Below are positions 11,765-23,323 of a DNA stretch of 64,000 bases, one piece after another. The notes beneath the pieces were generated by a model. That model was not told where the DNA came from, searched no databases, and saw nothing but the letters and a program-made list of their open reading frames with translations. The position numbers were made by a program, and so were the translations under genes. How positions within the stretch are numbered: the stretch's first letter is position 1; every line of letters starts with the position of its first letter. The stretch is from Rhizomys pruinosus (Eukaryota; Chordata; Mammalia; Rodentia; Spalacidae). Where the stretch lies: positions 441,361-505,360 of the forward strand of contig VZQC01005707.1 of the NCBI GenBank assembly GCA_009823505.1, read 5' to 3'.

Positions 11765-13165
11765 GTGGTAATCGTTTTTTTTACTGATGCTCTGTGTATT
11801 TCATACATCATTTTCCAATTCGGTTCAGGCATATATCCCTTTACCTTCCCCCCACCCCACCCCTACCCATCCCAGATCATGCATTCTGCCATAACTTTTC
11901 TGCATCTTTCTCTGTTTTTTTTTGGTTTTGTTTTGTTTTGTTTTCATTTGTTTTTAACAATAAGTGATAATTTGTGAGTACAAGCATCCTTCATGTAAAA
12001 CCAATTTGCAAGCAGTTGTGCCCAAACCCACACAGCTCATGGGTCCCACCATCCAGCAGGGGGGGGGGCTTGTATGTTCAATCAAGTTGATCCAATGAGT
12101 GTCCAGTCTATATTGTTGTAGTTTCACCATTCACCCCAATCGCAGCCCTTACATTCTACCACGCCCCCTCTTCCGCAGATTGTTCCCTAGGCTTAGAAAA
12201 GGGGCACAGGTGGATGAGAAGCAAAACAGTCTACTTTCTCTGGAGCTGTTGTCTTGGTCTCTAGTCAATTCTGGCTGTTTTCTTTCATGGGCTGCCAGCT
12301 TGTCCAGGCATAACCTTTCAATCCTACTAATGAAGCACATGCAATTAGATATATAGGTATTTAAACAGTATACTAGTGGTTATGGTAGGTTTGCTTTGTT
12401 AATAGACACAGATTGTTTGGATGGTATGTTAATCCATGAATTACATTTTCTTCTGTTAAGTATGACAGGGTCCTTCCCGTGGTTTAAAATCCCTCCATGT
12501 AGAGGATGTAAGCGGTGGCATCAGCTGTGGGTTATTGCCTCCAAGGAGAGAGCTAATAGCCAATTAGATTTGGATATACAGACATATGGCTGCCACTGCT
12601 GCACAGTATTCCAGGCAGGTGAGGTGTAGCTGTGCTGACGGAGGAGTCTTGCTTGATTCAAGGAGACCTATTTTGCTTTATTGGTTTAGTGGCCTTTGGT
12701 AACACTCTCTGGTATTCAGAGACCATCTGTACACTTGCAAGTGTGGGTCCAGCATACATCTTTCCCATGTTACATCAGGTCTTGTGACAGCAGGGCTATC
12801 GGCCACCTTCTTTGCAGGTATCCAGTTTGGAGCAAGGAGCTTTTACCTTTTTGTGGGGGCTTGGAGCCCTGGCCAACATCACCTTGGTAGAATAATCCAT
12901 TGCTGATGTCAGAGCTCCTGTATTAATATATTTTGCTTAGTGCATAGCTTAAGGAGACTTTAGTATTATATTTGGTTCGAATAGAGAAAATCCTTTTACA
13001 GTTCTATGTCTACCGTCAATTAAAGAAGGCAGTTTTACCGGTTTTATTAGAGATTACCTCTATAACAGTTGGCTCCAATTACAGTTGGAGAACGACCTCA
13101 TCATCATCATATTTCGCCTTTCTGGGGGGGAGGTAAGAAATCCCTCGTATTAAAAACCTTTGCGG
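11765..13165 (-). mobile_element. R-family retroelement, 3' part (split by L1)
   Basis: The T run at about 11777-11783 is the complement of the A tail. The C-rich tract at about 11848-11876 is the complement of the G-rich tract in copy 1-460. The body continues upward to 13165, where a full L1 interrupts it, and it resumes at 18964. Copies at 1-460 and 48285-48870 are very alike, with differences mainly short indels. There is no open frame of note. Confidence 0.65.
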
Positions 13166-13587
13166 ATTTTGAGATCTCCTGGAGCCCCAGCGGCAGGAAG
13201 AGGGGAAGACAGGTAGGACTGGGTGCCTTGGCGAGCTGATTGTCTGATTCGTTTGGTCCTGCTGTCTTTGGTTTGATTGGCCTTTGTGGCTGTTAGGTTG
13301 GAGTTATCCCCCCAGCTGGATTAAAGGTGTGGTCTTGGCTTGATTAGATCTAGTGGCTGTGGGGGCGGAGTTATCCTCCCAGCCGGTATTAAAGGCACGC
13401 TTGTGTGACTCTTGAGATTTGAGATCTCCTGAGCCCAGCGGCAGGTGCCAGGGCGCGGGCTGAAGAGCCCCTCCCCCCCCAACTGAGATTACGAAAAAGG
13501 ATCTGAAGGAGGCAAGCAAAGCACGCCTTCAACACAGTGAAGAGGCATTTAGGACTCACATTGGAATACAGGCAAGGAGAAGCCCAT
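13166..13587 (+). promoter_or_regulatory. L1 5' UTR with tandem promoter-type repeats
   Basis: GAGATCTCCTGGAGCCCCAG at 13171 recurs as GAGATCTCCTGAGCCCAGCG at 13421, a 250-base period. Inside it GAGTTATCC recurs at 13301 and 13368, each followed by CCAGC and ATTAAAGG. Rodent L1 promoters are often built from tandem monomers, so this is probably the internal promoter. The region is GC-richer and has more CpG than its surroundings. The antisense L1 at 31726-37740 has a different 5' UTR. Confidence 0.6.
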
Positions 13588-14670
13588 ATGCCAGGATCAC
13601 GAAGAAGAGACTACACTGGAAAGGTGCAGATAATCCCACACCAAGCTTACCAACCCTATGGATGACTCCTGCAGTGGGATCCCCCAGGGATGCCCCAGGA
13701 CACAGACATCAGAAACACATTGGGAACATTTTAAAGAACTACAAGATCAAAAGAACAAATTAAGAACTAAGAAAAGAAATGAGGACCGAGAGAGAGAATG
13801 GACAAGCTCCCGGAAGGAAGTAGAAACACTGAAAAGAACCCATGCTGAAAAAGAAAAAGAAAACCAACCAGCAAACAAAAGAGCTACAAAAAGAGATCGA
13901 GAAGCTCCAAAAAGAAATAGAACACTAAAGAAATCAGAAGAGGAAATAAAAAGGAAATCAAACACTCATCCAATTCAAGAGGAAAGAATGAAAAAAGCCT
14001 CAGAACAGAATGGAGGAAGCAGAACAAAGAATACAGACCTGGAGACAACACAGAACAACTAAAAAACTCAAGGAAGATGATGAAAAATTTAAAAATACAC
14101 AAAAATGGAACAGACCAGAGCTGTGGGACACTATGAAAGATCAAAACCTCTGCATCATAGGAATAGAGGAAGGAGAAGAATCCCAAGAGAAAGGTATTGA
14201 TCGATCTTCAACAGAATAATAGATGAAAACTTCCCAAACTAAAAAAGGACAACCAATACCATTCAAGAAGCACATAGAACTCCAAACAGACAAGATCAGA
14301 AAAGAAATTCTCCACGCCACATCATAAGTTAAAATGCTGGACACCCAAAAGAAAAGAAAAATTCTAAAGCGACAAGAGAAAAAACAACAAGTGACCTATA
14401 AGGGAAACCTATCAGAATAACAAGGACTCTCACAGGAAACGATGAAGGCAAGAAGAACCTGGAGCAAAGCATTCCCAGTGTGAGGGACAATGGATGCCAC
14501 CCAGGTTACTATACCCAGCAAAAATGTCAATCATAGTGGAGGAGAGAGGAAAATCTTCCATGACATAAACAACTTGAAAGAATACATGTCCGGAAAACCA
14601 ACCCTTCAGAGAATACTGAAGCAATCAAAGAACAGAAGAAAGGAGCAACCAACCCCAGCCAACTAGAAGG
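13588..14670 (+). pseudogene. L1 ORF1 (RNA-binding protein), frameshifted
   Basis: ORF1 protein is the trimeric RNA chaperone of the L1 particle. I place the start at the ATG at 13588 because it matches the ATG of the other L1 (MPRAQRKNN there, MPGSRRRDY here). 13700-14060 is a charged Glu/Lys-rich coiled-coil region. 14010-14219 carries the RRM-like domain (LCIIGIEEGEESQEKGID). 14390-14600 holds the C-terminal domain (TMKARRTWSKAFPV). At least three frame changes split it. A stop lies near 14667. Confidence 0.85.
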
Positions 14671-14722
14671 AGAAATCAATAAAAGCATAACTGCAGAATA
14701 GAAACCTAAATCAAAACCGCAA

Positions 14723-17700
14723 ATGGTAATAAGGCAAAAGGAAGCAACACAAACCTATCAGTCATAACCCTTAAATATTAATGGACTAAATTCCCCAATC
14801 AAAAGACATAGACTGGGAGACTGGATTAGGAAAAAAATCCATCGATATGCTGTCTGAAGAAACACATCTTACCTTCAAGGACAGGCACCACCTTAAAGTG
14901 AAGGGATGGAAAAAAATATTCCAAGCAAATGGTACCAAAAAGAAAGCAGGTATTGCTATTTTTAATATCGGATAAAATAGACTTCAAAGTAAAAGAAATC
15001 AGAAAGAGACAAAGAAGGCCATTACATTTTCATCAAAGGAACAATCCACCAAGAAGATTTCACAATTATGAATATATATGCCCAAATTCTGGTGCACCAC
15101 CAAACTTAATAAAGACAATTCTCCAGAGACCACAAGTCACACAGACTAACCCCAGTACACTCATAGTGGGAGATTTCAATACCCCACTGAGTCCTTTGGA
15201 TAGGTCAAAGGACAAAAAATAAACAGAGAGACATCTGAACTGAACGATATGATACACCAAATGGACCTCATAGACCTCACCGAACATTCCATCCTAATAC
15301 CAAGAGAACACACTTTCTACTCAACACCCAACGGAACTTCTCCAAAATTGACCACATTGGGACCAGAAGAAACCTCTACAAATACAAAAAGAGAATATTC
15401 ATGCATCACCTGATCAGACCACAGTCATGAAGCTCAAAATCAACACCAGATAAGCCCTACCTGCCTACAAGAACACATGGAGACAAACAACACACTCTTG
15501 AATAAGAATGGGTGAAGGAAGAGATAAAGAAGAAATAAAAACATTCCTGGAACTGAAGGACAAAGACAATACAAACACAACAAAACTTATGGGATACCTT
15601 AAAAGCAGTCCTAAAGAGGAAATTTATAGCCCTGGGTGCCTACATTAGAAAAACAGAAAGAGCACAAGTGAATGAATCTAACATACAGCTAAAAAAGCAC
15701 TTGAGAGGCAACAACAGATGAACCCTAAACGCAACAGACAGGAAGAAAAACAAAAATCAGGCAGAAATCAATGAAATAGAACAAAGAAAACATACAAAAA
15801 TCAATGAAGCCAAAAGTTGGTTCTTTGAAAAATAAACAAGATAGAACAGACCTCTAGCCCAGTTTAACAAAAAGAAAGAAGGAACAACTCCAAATCAATA
15901 CAATCTTGATGAAAAGGGAAATATACAACGGACAGGAAAAGATCAAGAAAATTATATGGGAATATTACAAGAACCTATATTCTACAAGTTTGAAAATCTA
16001 GAAGAAATGGATGAATATCTGAAATCTTGGGAATCACCAAAGCTTGGCCAAGAGGAGACCAGCAGCTTAAACAGACCCATACATATGAAGAAATAGAGAT
16101 GTAGTAAGAAGCCTCCAACTAAAAAAAGCCCAGGCCCAGACGGTTTCACAGCAGAATTCTATAAAACAATTTCAAAAAGACCTACACCATTATTTTCTGA
16201 AACTGTTTTGAAGTATACAATCAGAGGGACTCTCCCAAATTCCTTCTATGAAGCCAACATCACTTCTATTACCAAAACCAGCCAAAGACAGAACTAAAAA
16301 GGAGAATTAGACCCATCTCCCCATGAACACAGATGCCAAAATTCTAAACAGAATACTGGCAAATCGCTACAGACCCACATCAAGAAGATCATCCATCATG
16401 ACCAAGTTGGATTCATACCAGAGAATGCAGGGATGGTTCAACATACGAAAATCAATAAACAGATCAGTCAAACACATAAACGGAATGAAAGAACAAAAAC
16501 CACACCATCATCGCAATTGATGCTGAAAAAGCCTTTGAACAAAATCCAGCATCCCTTCTCATATGCTTTAAAGTCCTAGAAGGAATTGGATTGGAGGGAT
16601 CATTCACAATGAATCAAAGCCATATACAGGAAACCCACACCAATATCTCCTAAATGGGGAAATGACAGAACATTCCCTTTAAAGGTAGGAACTCGGCAAA
16701 GGCTGCCCCTATCACCACTCCTCTTCATATAGTGCTTGAAACACTTGCTAGAGCAACAAGGCAGAAAAGGATATTAAAGGAGTACTATTGGAAAAAAGAA
16801 GTTCAAACTATCCCTTTTGCTGATGATATGATTGTTTACTTAAGAGATGCAAAAAACTCCACCAGAAAACTCCTAAAAACGATTAACAGCTTCAGCAAAG
16901 TGGCAGGATACAAAATTAACCTTAGAAAACAATGGCCTTTCTTTACAACCAAGAACAAGCAACTGGAAGAAAGAATTCAAAGAGACCTTCCCACTCACAA
17001 TAGCCTCAAAATAATAAATAACCTAGGAACAAACCTAACCAAAGACACCAAAGACCTCTACAACAAAAATTTTAAACCCTTAAAGAAAGAAATTGAAGAG
17101 ACTCAAGAAGATGGAAAAACTCCCATGCTCATGGATTGGGAAAATTAACATTGTAAAAAATGTCCATTTTCCAAAACTCTTGTTCGATTTTAATGCAATC
17201 CATCAAATCATCCCCAAGAGTTTCTTGACAAGGCTTGGAAAAAAAAGTTCTTAAATTCATTTGGAGAAACAAAAGACCCCGAATACGCCAAATCAATCCT
17301 AAGTGAAAAGCTACACAGGAGGGATCTTCTATACCACAGATTTAAACTAACTAGACTACAGGGCTATAGTCATAAAAACAGCCTGGTACTGGCACAAAAA
17401 CATACCTGTTGACCAATAAACAAAACCCAAGATCCAAATCTGAGCACAACAATTTCAGCCATCTCATATTTGAACAAGGGGGCCAAGAAACCACAATGGA
17501 GAAAAACAGCATCTTCAGCAAGTGGTGTTGGCAAAACTGGATCACCACTTTGTAGAAGAAATGAAATTAAACCCCTACCTCTCGACCTCTCGCCCTGTAA
17601 CAAAAGTCAAACTCCAGATGGATTTAAAGACCTCAACGTGAAACCCCAAACTCTGAAAGGTGATAGAAGAAAAAGTTGGGCAGCAGACTATACAAGACAT

Positions 17701-18510
17701 AGGACCGTAGGAAAAGACTTCCTAAATCAGACAGTAGCGCTGCACAAGAATTAAGGTCGACATTGACAAATGGGACCTCATCAACCTCAAAAGCTTCTGT
17801 ACATAGCAAAAGAAACAATCAAGGAAGTGGAAGAGAAATCCCACAGAGTGGGAGGAACCCTTCACTGCTGATACATCTGACAAAGCATTGATTTCCAGAA
17901 TATATAAACTACTCAAAAACAAAGAAAAAAGAAAACAAACGACCCGCTACAATAGATGGAGCAAAGACTGAACAGAGACTCACACAAGCAGAGGAATTAG
18001 AGATGTCTTAGAAACACCTCAAGAACTGCTCAACATCACTAAGTCATAAGGAAATCAAAATCAAAACCAATTTTAAAGATATCAATCTTACTCCAGTAAG
18101 ACTGGCTAGAATCAGAAAACAAATGATACCAAGTGCTTTGGAGAGGTTGTGGGGAAAGGGAACACTCCATCCACTGCTGGGGGGAATGTAAACTCATACA
18201 GCCACGAAATGGAAAGCAGTGTGGAGGAACCTTGGAAGACTGGATGAACTTGCCACCCGACCCAGCCATAACACTCCTGGGGCATGTACCCTCAATACTT
18301 ACGCCACCACAGAGATACATGCACGGCACGCATGTTTATTTCAGCTCTCCTTCTTCCAATACAAAGAGCTGGAAACCAACCGAAATGCCCCTCAACTGAC
18401 GATGGGATAGAGAAAAAATGTGGTACATCTACAACAATGGAGTTCAATGCAGCAGGAAAGAAAGACGACACACGAGCTTGCAGGAAAAATGGCTGGAGAT
18501 AGAGGACATC
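14723..18510 (+). pseudogene. L1 ORF2 (endonuclease/reverse transcriptase), frameshifted
   Basis: The ATG at 14723 matches the ORF2 start at 35835 (minus strand), but one base is missing straight after it (ATGGTAATAAGG against ATGGCTAATAAAG). 14929-15222 is endonuclease text ending IVGDFNTPLSPLDRS. 16323-16520 is reverse-transcriptase finger text. 16732-17148 carries the catalytic motif FADDMIVYL. 17470-18500 is the C-terminal part. Frame changes are frequent and stops within frames are few, which fits indel error or fairly recent decay. Confidence 0.88.
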
Positions 18511-18963
18511 ATTCCCCCCCTCCCCCCCCCCCCATCTGAGTGAAGTAACACAGTCCCATAAAAACAAACGACGAATGGTATCCCTCATCTGTGGATGCTA
18601 GTGCCAATGACCCGGTTGTAAATATTGTTCTTGGTAGAGCCCCCTGAGCTTCTTCTGTACAAATCAGTTGGACATATGCATTTTGGAAACACAACAACAA
18701 CAGAAAATACTGCATCAAAGAACGCTGAAACAGTGAACTTCTGCTCAAAACAGTCAAGTCCCCAGGAAAATATTGAGAAAGCCTAAGAGATGAAAAGCAT
18801 GTTTGGCCTAATGCAACGAGCCTCTCTGATGGGGTGGGGGAAGGAGCGGGAACAGGGTTTAGATTTGTTTAAAAATAAATAAATATACAAAAAAAAAAAA
18901 GAAATGGTTGCCATGAATTGCACAAACTTCAATAAAAAAAATTGGCTTTGAAAAAAAAAAAAA

Positions 18964-19160
18964 AAAAACTTTGCGGCACCTAGAAAATAAGTTTCATTAG
19001 GACACAGTGGTATAGTTGTTATATGTAGGAGCCACAGAGGGGTTAGATGTTTGTAGCATCTGAGCTTTTTCTTCCTTTCATGTTCAACAGGCCAAGCGTT
19101 TTCCTGCTGGCGCTTTCTGCATCACTTCAATGCAAGCTGTATTTTTTTTCTGATATAACA
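18964..19160 (-). mobile_element. R-family retroelement, 5' part after L1 insertion
   Basis: Continues the R copy of 11765-13165 after the L1. TTTCATTAGGACACA, CCACAGAGG, AGATGTTTGTAG and CTGCTGGCG align with 2895-3045. R similarity stops at about 19160, where unique DNA begins, so this copy is 5'-truncated there. I found no clear target duplication for the R insertion. Confidence 0.6.
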
Positions 19161-20200
19161 GATGTTAGAAGGATGCTCGGCTCAAAACATTTGGAAACCT
19201 TGTTTGGTCCTTATGGCAAAATGCTAGAAGCTTAATGGATGGAAAGCCAACTGGGCTGATCTTAGTTGGCCTTTGCATCACAATCTGGGCAGTGTGCCTA
19301 AGTTTTTCCACTCTATGTTCTTGAGCATAGATGTTAATCTCTGTGAGCTTCCGCTTCCTTGTCTGGCTTTGAGGATTGTTTATTAGAAAGAGATTTTATC
19401 CTCTTTTCTTCTCACATTCCCCCCTGGATGCATAGAGGAAAGATTTACATTCTATTCCCTTCTCAGCACCAAGCAGAACAATTATAGACTGTCTTTCCAA
19501 TCCCTTGCAGACCGGTCTCTAAGAAAAAGAATGCCTGGTGAAAGTGCCAGCTGGGGACAACAGTCTCCTCTTCTGTGTTCCCCAGTTTCTTACTTGTACT
19601 AGGGCAGCTGTTAGTTTGGCTGGCACATTCTGGGGAGAGTGTAGGTCATATTACTTTCTCATGAAATGGTAAGCCATCTTCTCTGGAAGAGTTCACACGC
19701 TATTATGCAATTTTAAGGTACAGGTAGTGGTAGGAACACATTGCCAAGGAGGCTACACTTTTTTAACCCTCTCTTATTGAGAACTAGATCCATTTTCTCC
19801 ACCCTTCTCATGGAGATTGGCCTTGTGACTTGCTTTGGGGAAAGCAGACAAGTAGAAGTGATTGTATGAGTCCCGGCCTTAGACATTGAGATATTGCACC
19901 TCATATTCCCAGTCTCGAAACTTTGTGACCTTCCTGTGAAGAACTCAAGTTAATGAAGGGAGACCATATGGGAAAAGGTCTCAGTCATTTTGCCAGCCTG
20001 GTAAAAGCCATCATGACCAGCTCTTAAATGACCCATGCGTTGATATACAACCCACTTTAGCAGAACTGCCCATCTAGCTAACTTGTTAAGCAATAGCAGA
20101 TGGCTATTGTTTAAAGCTCATAAATTTGGGGATGCTTTGGTAAGTAAGAAAAACTCTCTGATACACATGGTGGCAGCATAACCTTAAAAGTAACACTTGT
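19161..20200. repeat. Unique DNA present twice (first copy)
   Basis: This stretch recurs at 23324-24363 with a fixed offset of 4163 bases. The only mismatch I found is G at 19353 against A at 23516. It holds no gene. The shared 63-residue minus-strand frame at 19713-19904 has no recognisable domain. The second half looks like an old MaLR LTR. Confidence 0.9.
19700..20175 (+). mobile_element. MLT1-like (MaLR) LTR, old
   Basis: Blocks such as GGCCTTGTGACTTGCTTTGG, AGACCATATGG and, near the end, GGCTATTGTTTAAAGC followed by TCTCTGATAC are in the order I know from MLT1-type mammalian LTRs. The assignment rests on memory of the consensus and is moderate. A second copy is part of the duplicated block at 23863-24338. 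Confidence 0.5.
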
Positions 20201-20367
20201 GGGGCTGGAGAGATGATGGTCTAGCGGTTAAGAGGGTTAAGAGGGTTAAGAGTGCTGACTGCTCTTGCAGAGACTGGGTTTGGTCCCCAGCACCAACCCA
20301 CATGGCGGGTGAGGACCATCTTTAACTCCCAGTTCCAGGGGAATATGACACCCTCGTCTGACCTTGG
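20201..20367 (+). mobile_element. B2-type SINE, cut by assembly gap
   Basis: The B2 head (GGGGCTGGAGAGATG) is followed by GGTTAAGAGG repeats, an AGCACC box and GACACCCTCGTCTGACC, then breaks at the N. It corresponds to the complete SINE at 24364-24588 but has many small differences, including an extra GGTTAAGAG unit, as expected near a contig end. Confidence 0.85.
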
Positions 20368-20368
20368 N
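20368..20368. other. Ambiguous base N, probable contig join
   Basis: This is the only N I noticed in the window. On its left a SINE stops mid-way. On its right L1 ORF2 sequence starts mid-gene with no tail, target duplication or family boundary. Confidence 0.85.
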
Positions 20369-23120
20369 AAAAATCAAATAAGATTACCTACGGACAAACC
20401 TAAACCAAAGACCACCCAAAGACCTCTACAAAAAAAATTTTAAACCCTTAAAGAAAGAAATTTGAGAAGACCTCACGAAGATGGCAAAACTTATTCTCCA
20501 TTGTCTATGGATTGGCGATCAAATTGTCACATTGTACCATGTCCCTTTTACCCAACTACTGTCGAGCTTTATCACTCCCACATTCCACCCCTCCAAGGTT
20601 TCTTGTCCATTCATGCTCGGGAAACAAAGTTCTTATATTCATTTCCATTTTGATGACCATTACACAAATTGACCCCGAACTTTCCCAGCCCCAAATCACT
20701 CCCTTGCACCCCTCTCTTTCTGTGGCGAATTGAAAGCGCTACACATGGAGGGATCTCCTCTTATCCCTAGATTTTAAACCTATACAGACTATGGCATATG
20801 TCTTCTTATTTTTTATGAAAACATGGTCTGGGCCTCTGGCCCAAACATTTCAGACCTGTTGTTACCGACTAGAATTTTTATTACACCGACAGATCCAAAT
20901 CGGAAGCAACATAACACTGTTTTCAGCCTATCTCATAGTGGTCAAGGGGCCAATTTTGTAAATTCCACAATCGTTGCGTTTTTTTAATTATTATTGACTT
21001 CTTATTGAACGGTCATTTTGCCATAGTGGGGTGGTTGCGCAAAACGGCTGATCACCCACCTTTTCCTTCGGGCTTTGAGTTGTTTAAGATTCCCGGTACA
21101 ATTGAAACCCACCGCGTTAGCTTTTTACTGGATTTTCATTTTTTTACTATATCAGTGCTTTTAACGTCAGTTATGGTAGAATCGACTTTTTCGTTAAACC
21201 GGGAACCCCCCCACAACTCTGCACATGGTGACCCTGTAGAAGAATTAATTAGTTCCGTGTTTTTGTTTTTTTCTTTACGTCATGACTAAAAGATTCAGGT
21301 TTTCCGGAGGTTTTTCAAAAGTTCGCTCCAGTTATTTATTTCCTTTTAGCACGATCCCTTTTTTTTCATGGAGTTTTTTGGCCACAATTTTTTTTTTTTC
21401 CTTTTTTTTTTTTCTTTTTTTCCTTTTCTTTTTTTTTTCCTTTTCTGTTGTTATATTTCCCCTTACAACATGAATTCTATTGATTTGTATTTTCTTTTTT
21501 TTGTTTTTTTTTACCCATCTCCCTCTTTATTTATTCCTTTTGGGTTTTGCTTTGTTACCGCTTGTTTCCCCACCTTTCCTTTCGTTTCTAACGCATCAAG
21601 GCGCGGGACAGCAATAGACAACAATGCCCAAGGAAGTGAATTCGAGAATAGCCCACAGAGTGGGAGCGTTTTTCATAATTTCGATTTTTTCCGGTCATTT
21701 GGAAACTTCACTGTAGATTACAGCGGACAAAGCCCTTTTCTTTTCTGAGTGTCTTTTTTCTTTTTTCTCCTTTTTTTGCCCCCTTTTTTTTTTTTTCCCT
21801 CCTCTTTCTTTTTTTTTGTTTTCCTTTTTCTTTTTTATCCTCCTGTTAATATTTTCTTTTTTTTTATTATATATTTTTACTGAATTTTTCAGGGTTCTCT
21901 AAAGAAAACAGAATCAATAAAAGAGAGCCAAATAAGAATACTCCTCGCTGAAACTTGAAGTGAGAAGCAAAGAAATGAAAGAGACCCCTTACACCCCCCC
22001 AATTGGCCTCCTCGAGGAATTAGAGATGTCTGGAGACACAACCCCCTCCAAGACCACCCCTGCTCACTACTTACTCACTAATCACCTTCTAAGCGACACT
22101 ATGCACCCCTACCATCACCACACCACTTTAGATATCATACCTACTCCTCCAAGTAAAGGGACTTGGCTAGGATTCAAGCAAAACACAAATGATACCAACC
22201 CCCTGCCATTGCGCCCTCCTCCCTGCTGCGAGTTGGTTCCCCTTGGGCGGCATAACAGCTCCGGAACACTCATTCACACTGCTGGTGCGAATGTAAAACT
22301 CATACAGCACTTATGGGGAAAGCTCAGTTGTGGAGCAACCCACCTTCGGAAGACTTGGATAGATACTTCCGCCCATCCGACCTCATGGCCATACACCAAT
22401 CCTGGAATGCACCCCTCAAGCTTACGACCACCCCCCAGAGCTATACATGCCAAGGCCCCACTCTTCTATTTTCAGCTCATCTTCATCCAATAGCAAACGA
22501 TACCGCTGCGAACAAAATTTCTCTAAATGCCCTAAACATGATCCAGTGGAATAGCAGATTTCACAACGTGACTTGTATTTAAACTTCTCTACACAAATGG
22601 CCAGTTCTACTGCTCCAGCAGTAACCAGAAAAGACGACATCGACAGAGCTTTGCAGTATCGGAAAATGGTCTCTGGAGCTAGAGGACAAATGCCTTGAGT
22701 GACTAGTAACACAGTCCAGAAACACAAACGAGAATGGTAATGGTATCCCTCATCTGTGGATGCTAGTGCCAATTACCCAGTTGTAAGTATTTCTTGTGTA
22801 GAGCCCCCTGAGCTTCTGTACAAAGCAGTTGGACATAATGCATTTTGGAAACAACAACAACAACAGAAAATACTGCATCAAAGAACTGACTGAAACAGTG
22901 AACTTCTGCTCAAAACAGTCAACGTCCCCATGGAAAATATTGAGAAAGACTAAGAGATGGAAAGCATGTTTGGCAGAATGCACGAGCTCTGATGGGGTGG
23001 GGGAATGAGCGGGAACAGGGGTTTAGATTTGTTAAAAATAAATAAATAAATACAAAAAAAAAAAGAAATGTTGCATGAATTGCACAAAGCTTCAATAAAA
23101 ATTGGCTTTAAAAAAAAAAA
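20369..23120 (+). mobile_element. Distorted second version of L1 3' half
   Basis: The block order follows 17010-18960: TTTTAAACCCTTAAAGAAAG at 20438, CCCACAGAGTGGGAG at 21652, GGAATTAGAGATGTCT at 22015, then the 3' UTR and A tail. It is about 2.75 kb against 1.95 kb in the neighbour, because long T and C runs are interspersed, mainly 21360-21880. These runs match no L1 I know. It ends in the same tail and flank as the L1 at 13166-18963. I read it as a poorly corrected version of that same L1, not a separate insertion. Confidence 0.75.
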
Positions 23121-23323
23121 AAAAAAACCTTTGCGGCTCCTAGAAGGTAAGTTTCATTAGGACACATTGTAAATAGTTGTTACAAGTAGGATCCACAGAG
23201 GGGTTAGATGTTTGTAGCAATCTGAGGCTTTTCTTCCTTTCAATGTTCAGACAGGCCAAGCTTTCTGCTGGCGCTTTCTGGCATATCCTACTCAATGCAA
23301 AGCTGTATTTTTTCTGATATACA
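23121..23323 (-). mobile_element. R-family 5' part, second version of 18964-19160
   Basis: The same R segment and target-duplication sequence as at 18964-19160, with scattered one-base indels. The version here (ACCTTTGCGG) matches the left-hand target duplication at 13155 better, and its R sequence is closer to the copy at 2895-3060. Confidence 0.75.

Larger units (their letters stand above)
13166..18963 (+). mobile_element. L1 retrotransposon, near full length
   Basis: The full L1 layout is present: repeat-bearing 5' UTR (13166-13587), ORF1, a spacer of about 55 bases, ORF2, a 3' UTR with a G-rich tract near 18830, and an A tail ending about 18963. It is flanked by TAAAAACCTTTGCGG at 13151-13165 and AAAAACTTTGCGG at 18964-18976, a target duplication with one base missing on the right. 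The right flank in the duplicated block at 23127-23140 has the unbroken form. It sits inside the R element. Both ORFs are frameshifted as written, but see the findings on local sequence error. Confidence 0.92.

Noticed and set aside
19713..19904. Conserved 63-residue frame found twice (also 23876-24067)
   Set aside because: The second copy is part of the probable false duplication, so its identity is not evidence of conservation.
21960..22493. A 177-codon frame
   Set aside because: It lies in the distorted L1 half next to the N. It is open only because stops were lost in an error-rich stretch.
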